From contig DASWVC010000302.1 in NCBI GenBank assembly GCA_036401335.1, positions 1 to 13,139 of the forward strand: a DNA stretch of 13,139 nt, written 5' to 3'. The notes below the pieces were generated by a model. It ran no database searches. It was not told the DNA's origin and saw nothing but the letters and a program-made list of their open reading frames with translations. This stretch comes from DASWVC01 sp036401335. GTDB taxonomy: Bacteria > Verrucomicrobiota > Verrucomicrobiia > Chthoniobacterales > JAFAMB01. Each line of letters begins with the position of its first letter. Within the stretch, counting starts at the first letter, position 1. Below are positions 6,563 through 13,139 of the stretch, piece after piece. A program made the translations under genes and the position numbers.

Positions 6563-7603
6563 ATGAATACCGCCAGTTCCAGCCCGTTCCGCCGCCGCCT
6601 GGTCGGTACCTGCGCCGTTCTGCTGGGCATTAACGCTGCAGTCTGGCTTTGGGCGCTCCTGGGTTTTCATGAAAAACCCGTCCTGCTCGGCACCGCCCTC
6701 ATTGCTTATGGCCTCGGCCTGCGGCACGCGCTGGATGCAGATCACATCGCATCGATCGACAACGTCACCCGCAAGTTGATGCAGCAGGGCCAACGCCCGC
6801 TCTGGGTCGGTTTCTTTTTTGCCCTCGGCCATTCCACGGTGGTCTTGCTGGCGTGCTACGGCGTTTACGCGACCGCTTCCGCCTTCCAGGGCAGCCTTGC
6901 TGCCTACCGCGATCTCGGCAGTGTCATCGGCACCTCCGTCTCAACGCTTTTTCTGGTGGTGATCGCGTTGATGAACGCATTCATCCTGCGAAACGTGTAC
7001 CGCACCTTTCAACGGGTCCGCCGGGGCGAACCGGTGATGGACCAAAACCCCGACGAATGGCTCGCCCAAGGCGGCTTTTTTTCCCGGATGTTCCGGCCCC
7101 TTTTCCGGTTGATGTCCCGAAGCTGGCACATGTACCCGCTCGGATTTCTATTCGGGCTGGGCTTCGACACCTCCTCAGAAGTTGCCCTTCTCGGCATTTC
7201 CGCGGCTTCGGCGGCAAATGGCCTGGCGCTGCCGGCCATGATGGTGTTCCCGCTGCTTTTTACCGCCGGAATGACCCTGGTTGATGCCATCGATGGCATT
7301 CTCATGGTAAGCGCGTACGCCTGGGCTTTTGTAAAACCGACACGAAAGCTCTATTACAACCTCACGATCACCTTTGTTTCCGTGATTGTGGCCTTGTTTG
7401 TAGGGGGTGTTGAGGCAATCGGGTTGCTCCGTGACAAGCTCGCACTCAAGGGAGGCCTCTGGGATGTCTTCGGCATGCTAAACGACAACTTCGGCAGCAT
7501 CGGCTACGCCATCGTCGGATTGTTCATTTTGAGTTGGGTAGTTTCGATGGCGATCTACCGGGTCAAAGGATTTGACCGTGTCGGCGACCCGATTCCACGG
7601 TAG
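6563..7603 (+). CDS. Nickel/cobalt transporter, NiCoT family (HoxN/NixA/NicT-like)
   Basis: A 346-residue polytopic inner-membrane permease that imports Ni2+ or Co2+ with high affinity. The diagnostic metal-binding signature HX4DH is present in transmembrane helix 2 as RHALDADHIASIDN (His55, Asp60, His61), with a second family motif LGFDTSSEVALL around residues 199-210. A hydrophobic helix follows the Arg-rich N-terminus. I chose the ATG at 6563, which gives the family-typical start with basic residues before helix 1; an in-frame GTG at 6524 would add 13 residues, and neither has a good ribosome site. It sits between an amidase that could release urea and the urea transporter operon. That suggests it supplies nickel to a urease not seen in this window, although Ni versus Co preference cannot be read from sequence. 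Confidence 0.93.
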   Translation: MNTASSSPFRRRLVGTCAVLLGINAAVWLWALLGFHEKPVLLGTALIAYGLGLRHALDADHIASIDNVTRKLMQQGQRPLWVGFFFALGHSTVVLLACYGVYATASAFQGSLAAYRDLGSVIGTSVSTLFLVVIALMNAFILRNVYRTFQRVRRGEPVMDQNPDEWLAQGGFFSRMFRPLFRLMSRSWHMYPLGFLFGLGFDTSSEVALLGISAASAANGLALPAMMVFPLLFTAGMTLVDAIDGILMVSAYAWAFVKPTRKLYYNLTITFVSVIVALFVGGVEAIGLLRDKLALKGGLWDVFGMLNDNFGSIGYAIVGLFILSWVVSMAIYRVKGFDRVGDPIPR

Positions 7604-7793
7604 GCGGTTTTCCGTTTTGGCGGCGGAGTACCACTGACCCACAGGCATTAACTTAAGCCGGATCGGGATCTCCAAGCGCCTCAAACGCCCCTTCCCGGCC
7701 GCTGGATAGCCGGTTGGGGCCGAAACGCTCCCCGACGCGTGGACGTGACCGGGCTGCCACCCGATTCGGTGACCTTTTACAACCTAGACTTCC

Positions 7794-8098
7794 TTACCTT
7801 GATGCCATCGCGCCGGCACGTTCTTCTCCCCGGAAACTCACCGGGTACAACCGGACGTGTTCCTTTTTGGTTAACCATGACCAACACTGGCGAAAATCGT
7901 CCAGCTTGACTGGGTGATCGTGGAGCCATTCAGGTTCGCACCGCACGTCGCGGTAGGGTTCAGGCAGGCTCACCCACACCCGCCCGCATTTCCATCGGAA
8001 AACCCTGAACCCAGTGGCATTAAAGATGCTCTTATTGGTATGCCAAGCCCAGACGCGGCTGTAGGGGCAGAGTTTAAGCCACCCTTGCCATTGGCACG
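7794..8098 (-). pseudogene. Unidentified Trp/Cys-rich reading frame, possibly a gene relic
   Basis: On the - strand a frame is open for about 100 codons from just after an in-frame TAA (8099-8101) to a TAA at 7794-7796. It has no ATG near its beginning; the first plausible start is a GTG at 7977-7979, giving 61 residues. The translation is rich in Trp, Cys and Phe (for example GFRVFRWKCGRVWVSLPEPY and DDFRQCWSWLTKKEHVR) and looks more protein-like than the Pro-rich + strand frames over the same bases. I do not recognise a family. It could be the decayed end of a lost gene or mere chance in GC-rich DNA, and a short intact protein from the GTG cannot be excluded. Confidence 0.22.
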
Positions 8099-8107
8099 GT
8101 TAATCCC
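8086..8107 (+). promoter_or_regulatory. Possible sigma-54-like promoter/palindrome upstream of urtA
   Basis: TTGGCACG (8091-8098) matches the -24 half of the sigma-54 consensus exactly and is followed at the right distance by ATCCC, a poor match to the -12 TTGCW. The -24 element overlaps a perfect palindrome TGCCA-T-TGGCA (8086-8096). It lies about 60 bases before the urtA start, a sensible position for a nitrogen-regulated urea transporter operon. The weak -12 half keeps confidence low; the palindrome could instead be an operator. Confidence 0.28.
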
Positions 8108-8158
8108 GGTTTCGCGTCGACCGGGCTACCGAGAAAACCCCGAAGAACCACTCGATTC

Positions 8159-9484
8159 ATGAACCTGCTCCGTACGCCTGCGGTCATCTGTACCGCTGCC
8201 AGTCTTCTCGCCGTTACCCTTGGCACGGTCCCGTCGGCCGTTGCCCAAGCTGATGCCCCGATCAAAGTGGGCATCCTCCACTCACTATCCGGTACCATGG
8301 CGATTTCTGAAACGTCCCTTAAAGACGTAGCGGAAATGACCTTCGAGGAGATCAACCGCTCGGGCGGGGTCATGGGCCGTAAAATCGAGCCGGTCGTGGT
8401 GGACCCGGCGTCAAACTGGCCTTTGTTCGCAGAAAAATCACGGCAACTGCTCGCGAACGATAAAGTGGCTGCGGTCTTCGGCTGTTGGACCTCGGTTTCG
8501 CGCAAATCGGTATTGCCGGTTTTTGAAGAACTCAACGGTTTGCTCTTTTACCCGGTGCAGTATGAAGGGGAGGAAATGTCCCGCAATGTTTTCTACACGG
8601 GTGCGGCGCCAAACCAGCAGGCAATCCCGGCGGTTGAGTACCTCATAAGCAGCGAAGGGGGTGCCGCCAAGCGTTTCTTCCTCATTGGGACTGACTACGT
8701 TTATCCGCGCACGACGAACAAGATCCTGCGTGCGTTTCTGCATTCCAAAGGCGTGCAGGACAGCGACATCGCCGAGGTCTACACCCCGTTTTCGCACGGT
8801 GACTACCAGACCATCGTGGCCGACATCAAGAAGTTCGCGCAAGCGGGTAAAACAGCGGTCATTTCCACGATCAACGGCGATTCCAACGTTCCGTTTTACA
8901 AGGAGCTCGGAAACCAGGGCCTGAAGGCAACCAGCGTGCCGGTGGTCGCGTTTTCGGTAGGCGAGGAAGAACTGCGCGGGATCGATACCAAACCTCTGGT
9001 GGGTCACCTGGCATCCTGGAACTACTTCATGTCACTCAAGAACCCGACCAATGACGCATTCAAGAAAGAGTGGTTTGCCTTTGTGGCAGCGCACAACCTT
9101 TCGGGCGGCGACAAACGGGTGACCAACGATCCGATGGAAGCCACCTACGTCGGCATTCACATGTGGAAACAGGCGGTGGAAAAGGCCGGATCAACCGACG
9201 TCGACAAAGTGCGTGAAGCCATGATCGGGCAGAAATTCAAAGCACCGGATGGTTTCGTGCTCGAGATGGACGCCAACCATCACCTGCATAAACCGGTGAT
9301 GATCGGTGAGATCCGTCCGGACGGACAATTCAGCGTTGTCTGGAAAACCAAAGCGCCGATCCGCGCCCAGCCCTGGAGCCCGTTCATCCCCGGGAATGAA
9401 GGCAAGCCGGACAAAGTGGCCGCCTGGACGCCGGAAATCTTGTCGGGTGGACCTGCGCTGGCCATGGCACCCGTCGTCCACTAA
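8159..9484 (+). CDS. urtA: Urea ABC transporter substrate-binding protein UrtA
   Basis: A 441-residue periplasmic binding protein of the UrtA/FmdD branch of the LivJ-like family; it captures urea (or short amides) and hands it to UrtBC. A Sec signal peptide is clear: an N-terminal Arg, a hydrophobic core (residues ~8-24) and an Ala-Val-Ala site at 27-29, with the mature chain starting near Gln30. The mature protein opens with the family block IKVGILHSLSGTMAISE and continues with hallmarks such as FGCWTSVSRKSVLPVFEE, LLFYPVQYEGEE and a late DPMEATYVGIHMWKQAV. The C-terminal SPFIPG-type segment is also typical of UrtA. ATG 8159 gives the signal peptide directly; only a weak purine-rich stretch lies upstream. 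It is the first gene of urtABCDE, 81 bases before urtB. Confidence 0.97.
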   Translation: MNLLRTPAVICTAASLLAVTLGTVPSAVAQADAPIKVGILHSLSGTMAISETSLKDVAEMTFEEINRSGGVMGRKIEPVVVDPASNWPLFAEKSRQLLANDKVAAVFGCWTSVSRKSVLPVFEELNGLLFYPVQYEGEEMSRNVFYTGAAPNQQAIPAVEYLISSEGGAAKRFFLIGTDYVYPRTTNKILRAFLHSKGVQDSDIAEVYTPFSHGDYQTIVADIKKFAQAGKTAVISTINGDSNVPFYKELGNQGLKATSVPVVAFSVGEEELRGIDTKPLVGHLASWNYFMSLKNPTNDAFKKEWFAFVAAHNLSGGDKRVTNDPMEATYVGIHMWKQAVEKAGSTDVDKVREAMIGQKFKAPDGFVLEMDANHHLHKPVMIGEIRPDGQFSVVWKTKAPIRAQPWSPFIPGNEGKPDKVAAWTPEILSGGPALAMAPVVH

Positions 9485-9538
9485 CCCTGCTTCGTCGCGC
9501 ACGCAGTCCAACCCGAACGGTAACTGATCTAAAACTCA

Positions 9539-9552
9539 CGCGAGCCCTCGCG
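9539..9552 (+). other. Small GC-rich hairpin between urtA and urtB
   Basis: CGCGA-N4-TCGCG forms a compact 5-bp stem (6 bp if the loop closes to two bases) 13 bases before the urtB start. There is no T-run, so it is unlikely to terminate fully. It could stabilise the urtA message or tune urtB translation, giving the excess of binding protein usual in ABC operons. This is inference from position. Confidence 0.3.
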
Positions 9553-9565
9553 CGGCAATCCCGAC

Positions 9566-11212
9566 ATGACGGAAATCACGGCAAGAAAAACGGGTAACGC
9601 CTTAGGGCGAAGGGTTGGACTGCTGTTTACGGCGCTCTGGATGGGGATTGCCGTCTTAAGTCCGAACACGGCACGGGCGATCGCGCCCGACCAGCTGAAG
9701 GCCTTGGGTGAAGATGATTACGACGCCAAGGCAGCCGTCGTCGAGCAACTCGCCGACGACGGAGACGCCACCGCCGAACGGGTGCTGAAGGCGCTGCACG
9801 ATGACACCCTGTTCGCGCTTCCGGATGGTTCTCTGGCGGTACAAGTGGGCGATGCCTACCACGACCCACTGACAGATCAGGCCGTGCAGGTAAAAGCGGA
9901 TGATCTCAGCCAGGTTAGCTTAAGCAACGTTTTGCGGGCCCGGGTGGCTGCCGCCTTGGCGGGATTGCAACTCCGGTCTGCGGACCCCGGGGTACGTTCC
10001 CGCGCCGTTGACGCGCTGTTTTCGCGGCCTGATCCGACCGTGCGAAAGTACGTCGAAGCCGCCCGTCAGAAAGAGACGGACTCCCGCTTGAAAGGGCGGC
10101 TGGACCAACTCTGGGCCATGACGGCGTTGCAGGATCCCGACCCTCAGCATCGGCTTGAAGCCGTTCAATTGATCGGCGACCGGGGTGATCCGCAGCTGCG
10201 GTCGATTCTTAGGCCGTTGGCGACCATGGACAACGCTTCCGGGGACGACGTGAAAGTTCGTGACGCGGCCCAGGCGGCTTTGCACAAGCTCGACCGGGCG
10301 CAGTTCCTGGCCGACATGGCCGGAACGGCTTTTACAGGCCTCAGCCTCGGAAGTGTCCTCCTTCTGGCAGCCCTGGGCCTGGCCATCACTTACGGGTTGA
10401 TCGGCGTCATCAACATGGCGCACGGGGAATTCCTGTTGATTGGCGCCTACACCACCTACGTCGTCCAGAACCTGTTTCGAGCCTACTGCCCCGGCGCTTT
10501 CGATTTTTACCCGGTCGTGGCGGTACCGGCCGCCTTCTTACTGACCGCGCTCGCCGGACTGGTGCTCGAACGGACCTTGATCCGATGGCTTTACGGGCGC
10601 CCACTGGAAACGTTACTTGCCACGTTCGGGATCAGCCTGCTGTTGATGCAGGCCGCGCGCACGGTTTTCGGGGCACAAAACGTTCAGGTAGAAAATCCGT
10701 CGTGGATGCAGGGCGGAATCAGCGTCCTGCCAAGCCTGATCCTGCCCTACAACCGTCTGGTCATCCTGGCGTTTGCGTTTGCCGTGGTGGGCGTCACCTC
10801 GCTTATTTTGAACCGAACCCGCCTCGGCCTGTACATCCGCGCGGTGACCCAGAATCGCCGGATGGCTGCGTGTACAGGAATCGTGACTTGGAAAATTGAT
10901 GCCTACGCCTTCGCGTTTGGGGCGGGCGTGGCAGGTTTGGGCGGCTGCGCCTTGTCGCAGATCGGGAACGTCGGACCTGATCTCGGCCAGACCTACATCA
11001 TTGATTCGTTCATGGCCGTGGTGCTCGGGGGTGTCGGTCAGCTTAGCGGGACCATCTTCGGGGCGATGGGTCTCGGTCTCATCAGCAAAGTCTTGGAACC
11101 CTTTTGGGGCGCGGTTTTGGCCAAGATCTTCGTTTTGATTTTCATCATCCTCTTTATCCAGAAACGACCGCAGGGACTGTTTGCCCTTAAAGGAAGGAGC
11201 GTGGAGGCCTAA
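9566..11212 (+). CDS. urtB: Urea ABC transporter permease UrtB (long form)
   Basis: A 548-residue permease. A signal peptide-like N-terminus ends in Ala-Arg-Ala (36-38). Next comes a soluble, acidic, helical region of about 200 residues with HEAT-like repeats (DPGVRSRAVDALFS, DPDPQHRLEAVQLIGD), presumably periplasmic. A LivH-type membrane domain follows from about residue 250, with the signature YGLIGVINMAHGE (276-288) and a later SFMAVVLGGVGQLSGT. This two-part layout is typical of UrtB in Proteobacteria and some other phyla, whereas plain LivH permeases lack the front domain. It forms the urea channel together with UrtC. ATG 9566 has no strong ribosome site; its TAA is directly followed by the urtC ATG. 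Confidence 0.96.
   Translation: MTEITARKTGNALGRRVGLLFTALWMGIAVLSPNTARAIAPDQLKALGEDDYDAKAAVVEQLADDGDATAERVLKALHDDTLFALPDGSLAVQVGDAYHDPLTDQAVQVKADDLSQVSLSNVLRARVAAALAGLQLRSADPGVRSRAVDALFSRPDPTVRKYVEAARQKETDSRLKGRLDQLWAMTALQDPDPQHRLEAVQLIGDRGDPQLRSILRPLATMDNASGDDVKVRDAAQAALHKLDRAQFLADMAGTAFTGLSLGSVLLLAALGLAITYGLIGVINMAHGEFLLIGAYTTYVVQNLFRAYCPGAFDFYPVVAVPAAFLLTALAGLVLERTLIRWLYGRPLETLLATFGISLLLMQAARTVFGAQNVQVENPSWMQGGISVLPSLILPYNRLVILAFAFAVVGVTSLILNRTRLGLYIRAVTQNRRMAACTGIVTWKIDAYAFAFGAGVAGLGGCALSQIGNVGPDLGQTYIIDSFMAVVLGGVGQLSGTIFGAMGLGLISKVLEPFWGAVLAKIFVLIFIILFIQKRPQGLFALKGRSVEA
11203..11207 (+). promoter_or_regulatory. Ribosome binding site for urtC
   Basis: GGAGG lies five bases before the ATG at 11213, inside the last codons of urtB, with a second AGGAAGGAG purine run slightly upstream. 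It is the clearest Shine-Dalgarno sequence in the urt operon and fixes the urtC start. Confidence 0.65.
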
Positions 11213-12319
11213 ATGGAAGCCGTTGAAACAACAGTCAAAGGAGTTGTTGCACCTCGCCCCGTTCGTCCCTGGGGCTGGTTGCTCTGGGGAGTTGGAGTCG
11301 TGGCGCTTTACGCGCTGATCCTTATCTGCACGTTGGCGCTGCCGGCCAATCACCCGCTTCACCTCTCGGTGTACCTGATGACCTTGATCGGCAAGATCAT
11401 GTGCTATGCCATCGTAGCGCTGGCATTAAACCTGGTCTGGGGTTACACCGGGATCCTCAGCCTTGGCCACGGACTCTTTTTTACGTTGGGCGGGTACGCC
11501 ATGGGCATGTACCTCATGCGCTCCATCGGCCTGGATGGCGTTTACCACAGCCCGTTGCCGGATTTCATGGTGTTCCTGGATTGGAAAGCGCTTCCCTGGT
11601 TCTGGCAGGGCACCGATCATTTCCTTTATGCGCTGCTGCTGGTGGTATTAGTGCCTGGTTTGCTGGCGTGGATTTTCGGGTTTTTTGCGTTTCGTTCCCG
11701 CGTGCGCGGCGTCTACCTGTCGATCATGACCCAAGCCCTCACGTTTGCGGCCATGCTGCTCTTTTACCGCAACGAAACCGGGTTCGGTGGGAACAACGGT
11801 TTCACCGATTTCAAGCGCATCCTCGGCTTTCCCATCACGGCTCCCGGCACCCGCACCGTGTTGTTTCTTGCGACGCTAACGGTGTTGCTGCTCAGCCTTC
11901 TGGCCTCTCGTTTCATTGTCCGCTCGCGGTTGGGGCAAGTGCTCACCGCCATCCGGGATGGTGAATCGCGGCTCACCTTTCTAGGGTACAACCCATTGGG
12001 ATATAAACTTTTTATCTGGACCTTTTCCGCGGTCCTTTGCGGCATTGCAGGCGCCCTCTACGTGCCGCAGGTCGGAATCATCAACCCGAACGAGATGTCG
12101 CCGGCCAATTCCATTGAAATGGCCATCTGGGTGGCCGTCGGCGGGCGCGGGACGCTCTTTGGACCGATCCTTGGCGCGGTCTGCGTGAATGCGGCCAAGA
12201 GTTACCTGACCGCCTCTTTTTCCAGTAGCTGGCTCTATTTCCTGGGTGCAATTTTTGTGTTGGTGCCGATCTTTCTTCCCCGCGGCCTGGTAGGCCTCCT
12301 GCAAAGACGACGAAAATGA
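11213..12319 (+). CDS. urtC: Urea ABC transporter permease UrtC
   Basis: A 368-residue LivM-type integral membrane protein, the second half of the urea channel. After a short cytoplasmic N-terminus there are several membrane helices. The UrtC hallmark GYTGILSLGHG (77-87), followed by a GGYAMGMYLM stretch, is present, as are FRSRVRGVYLSIMTQALTF and a late SPANSIEMAIWVAVGGRG block that marks the cytoplasmic coupling loop region. Length is as expected for UrtC. Its start abuts the urtB stop and its own stop overlaps the urtD ATG by four bases (ATGA at 12316-12319), so the three genes are co-translated. Confidence 0.97.
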   Translation: MEAVETTVKGVVAPRPVRPWGWLLWGVGVVALYALILICTLALPANHPLHLSVYLMTLIGKIMCYAIVALALNLVWGYTGILSLGHGLFFTLGGYAMGMYLMRSIGLDGVYHSPLPDFMVFLDWKALPWFWQGTDHFLYALLLVVLVPGLLAWIFGFFAFRSRVRGVYLSIMTQALTFAAMLLFYRNETGFGGNNGFTDFKRILGFPITAPGTRTVLFLATLTVLLLSLLASRFIVRSRLGQVLTAIRDGESRLTFLGYNPLGYKLFIWTFSAVLCGIAGALYVPQVGIINPNEMSPANSIEMAIWVAVGGRGTLFGPILGAVCVNAAKSYLTASFSSSWLYFLGAIFVLVPIFLPRGLVGLLQRRRK

Positions 12320-13104
12320 AACCCGTGCCTGTCCCATCGACCGCCGAACCCTCCATGGGTGATGCCCCGCCGATCCTGACGCTTCAGGACGTAACGGTGG
12401 TGTTTGATGGATTCCGGGCCCTCAATGCGCTGACCTTCAAGATTTTCGAAGGCGAGATCCGCTGCATCATCGGCCCGAACGGCGCGGGTAAAACCACGAT
12501 GATGGATGTTGTCACCGGGAAGACCAAACCGGCCACGGGCACCGTTCGCCTCGGCTCGGAAACCGACCTCCGCCGGTGGTCGCCGCCGCGCATTGCGCAG
12601 GCCGGCATCGGACGCAAGTTTCAAAAACCGTCCGTTTTCGAAAACCACACGGTTTGGCAAAACCTTGAGCTTGCCCGTACCACGCGCCGCCGTTGGCAGG
12701 AAGATTTGTTTGCGCCGGCTGACCTGCATGGGCAGGTGGATGCCATGCTGGCACGGCTATTCCTGACCGAGCAACGCGACCGCATCGCGGGTGCGATTTC
12801 GCATGGGCAGAAACAGCGTCTGGAGATTGGCATGCTGTTGATGCAGCAACCCCGGTTGCTTCTCCTGGACGAACCGGCTGCAGGATTGAGCGATCACGAC
12901 ACGGCGCAGCTCGCTGAGCTGCTTCTCTCCTTGCGGGGCAAATACTCGCTGGCCGTGGTCGAACACGACATGGAGTTCGTCGCCGCCCTCAGCGGGCAGA
13001 CCGGCACGGTCACCGTCCTGGCGCAAGGTTCCGTGCTGGCGAGTGGCACCTTGGACGAAGTTAAACGCAACCCGGTCGTCATCGAATCCTACCTCGGCCG
13101 TTAG
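12316..13104 (+). CDS. urtD: Urea ABC transporter ATP-binding protein UrtD
   Basis: A 262-residue ABC ATPase of the LivG type. Walker A is GPNGAGKTT (53-61), the C-loop is ISHGQKQRLEIG (161-172, the UrtD form SHGQKQ), Walker B is LLLLDEP (181-187) with the D-loop AAGLSD, and the switch histidine is His217 in EHDMEFV, the latter a UrtD-style block. All residues needed for hydrolysis are present. It pairs with UrtE, whose gene starts nine bases later, to drive urea uptake from the cytoplasmic face. The ATG at 12316 overlaps the urtC stop; an in-frame ATG at 12355 would remove a Pro-rich leader of 13 residues that seems dispensable, so the true start is not certain. Confidence 0.96.
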   Translation: MKPVPVPSTAEPSMGDAPPILTLQDVTVVFDGFRALNALTFKIFEGEIRCIIGPNGAGKTTMMDVVTGKTKPATGTVRLGSETDLRRWSPPRIAQAGIGRKFQKPSVFENHTVWQNLELARTTRRRWQEDLFAPADLHGQVDAMLARLFLTEQRDRIAGAISHGQKQRLEIGMLLMQQPRLLLLDEPAAGLSDHDTAQLAELLLSLRGKYSLAVVEHDMEFVAALSGQTGTVTVLAQGSVLASGTLDEVKRNPVVIESYLGR

Positions 13105-13113
13105 AACGCACGC

Positions 13114-13139
13114 ATGCTGGAAGTCGAAAAGCTCAATCA
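13114..13139 (+). CDS. urtE: Urea ABC transporter ATP-binding protein UrtE, first codons only (runs off the right edge)
   Basis: The ATG at 13114, nine bases after urtD, begins MLEVEKLN, which resembles the usual MLEV..LN start of the second urea ATPase UrtE. Only the first nine codons (the last incomplete) are in the window, so the call rests on this short match and on the conserved gene order urtABCDE. Confidence 0.8.

Larger units (their letters stand above)
7604..8158. other. Long intergenic region between nickel permease gene and urtA
   Basis: This 555-base stretch has no convincing + strand gene. It contains an unidentified - strand reading frame (described separately), a possible promoter next to urtA, an interrupted 9-base inverted repeat (7956-7964 with 8004-8012) and a 10-base palindrome TGGTTAACCA (7868-7877). 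No terminator with a stable stem and T-run is obvious after the nickel permease stop. No tRNA, riboswitch or transposon end was recognised. It probably separates two transcription units and holds the urtA regulatory region. Confidence 0.6.

Noticed and set aside
7604..7640. Possible terminator after the nickel permease stop
   Set aside because: The repeated GGCGG and T-rich runs are direct, not inverted, and do not form a stem followed by a T-run.
7714..7917. 67-codon + strand frame in the gap after the nickel permease
   Set aside because: Arg/Ser/Pro-rich translation with no recognisable motif; best explained by chance.
7956..8012. Interrupted 9-base inverted repeat (GGGTTCAGG ... CCTGAACCC)
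   Set aside because: The 39-base spacer is long, and one such repeat is expected by chance in a stretch of this size; no mobile-element features flank it.
8041..8158. Guanidine-I (ykkC) type riboswitch before urtA
   Set aside because: Considered because that riboswitch often precedes urea-related operons, but the conserved ACG and purine-rich bulge segments could not be found in order.
7914..8162. 82-codon + strand frame ending in an ATGA overlap with urtA
   Set aside because: The overlap imitates the coupling used elsewhere in the locus, but the translation is Pro-rich with no fold features, starts at a GTG without a ribosome site and covers the likely urtA promoter region.

Overview
The window is 13.1 kb of GC-rich bacterial DNA. 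All confidently recognised genes lie on the + strand, packed into short-spaced or overlapping operons. Sequence alone does not settle the organism. Cleavable signal peptides on UrtA and UrtB and the long UrtB N-terminal domain suggest a Gram-negative, diderm bacterium (Proteobacteria or another GC-rich phylum such as Verrucomicrobiota). That assignment is inference. There are no mobile elements, rRNAs, tRNAs or CRISPR arrays that I can see.

Left module (1 to 6450). This begins with the 3' end of a BMP-family (nucleoside-type) substrate-binding lipoprotein. It is followed by a tandem-domain ABC ATPase and two BPD_transp_2-type permeases, so a complete importer of the BmpA/NupABC type except for the cut-off binding protein. 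Directly behind it come a ring-opening amidohydrolase (cyanuric acid amidohydrolase/barbiturase, AtzD/TrzD family) and a single-domain amidase-signature enzyme. The arrangement fits import of a cyclic ureide or nucleobase-like compound, hydrolytic ring opening, then cleavage of the linear ureide or carboxyamide product.

Middle (6451 to 8158). A NiCoT-family nickel/cobalt permease gene is preceded by a short leader with small inverted repeats. It is followed by a roughly 555-base region without a convincing gene. That region holds an unidentified, Trp/Cys-rich reading frame on the - strand that may be a gene relic. Just before urtA it also holds a possible sigma-54-like -24 element embedded in a small palindrome.

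Right module (8159 to 13139). This is a canonical high-affinity urea ABC transporter operon, urtA-urtB-urtC-urtD, with the first nine codons of urtE at the edge.

Taken together the window reads as a nitrogen-scavenging locus: a heterocycle importer, a ring-opening hydrolase, an amidase that could release urea or another small N-compound, nickel uptake (nickel is the urease cofactor), and urea uptake. No urease gene is in the window, and one would be predicted nearby. The most unusual molecular detail is in the ring-opening amidohydrolase. The family has three Ser-Lys dyads, one per repeat domain, and here the domain-2 serine reads as alanine. The C-terminal glycine-rich motif is also altered. 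The protein may therefore have a different substrate or mechanism from characterised AtzD enzymes.
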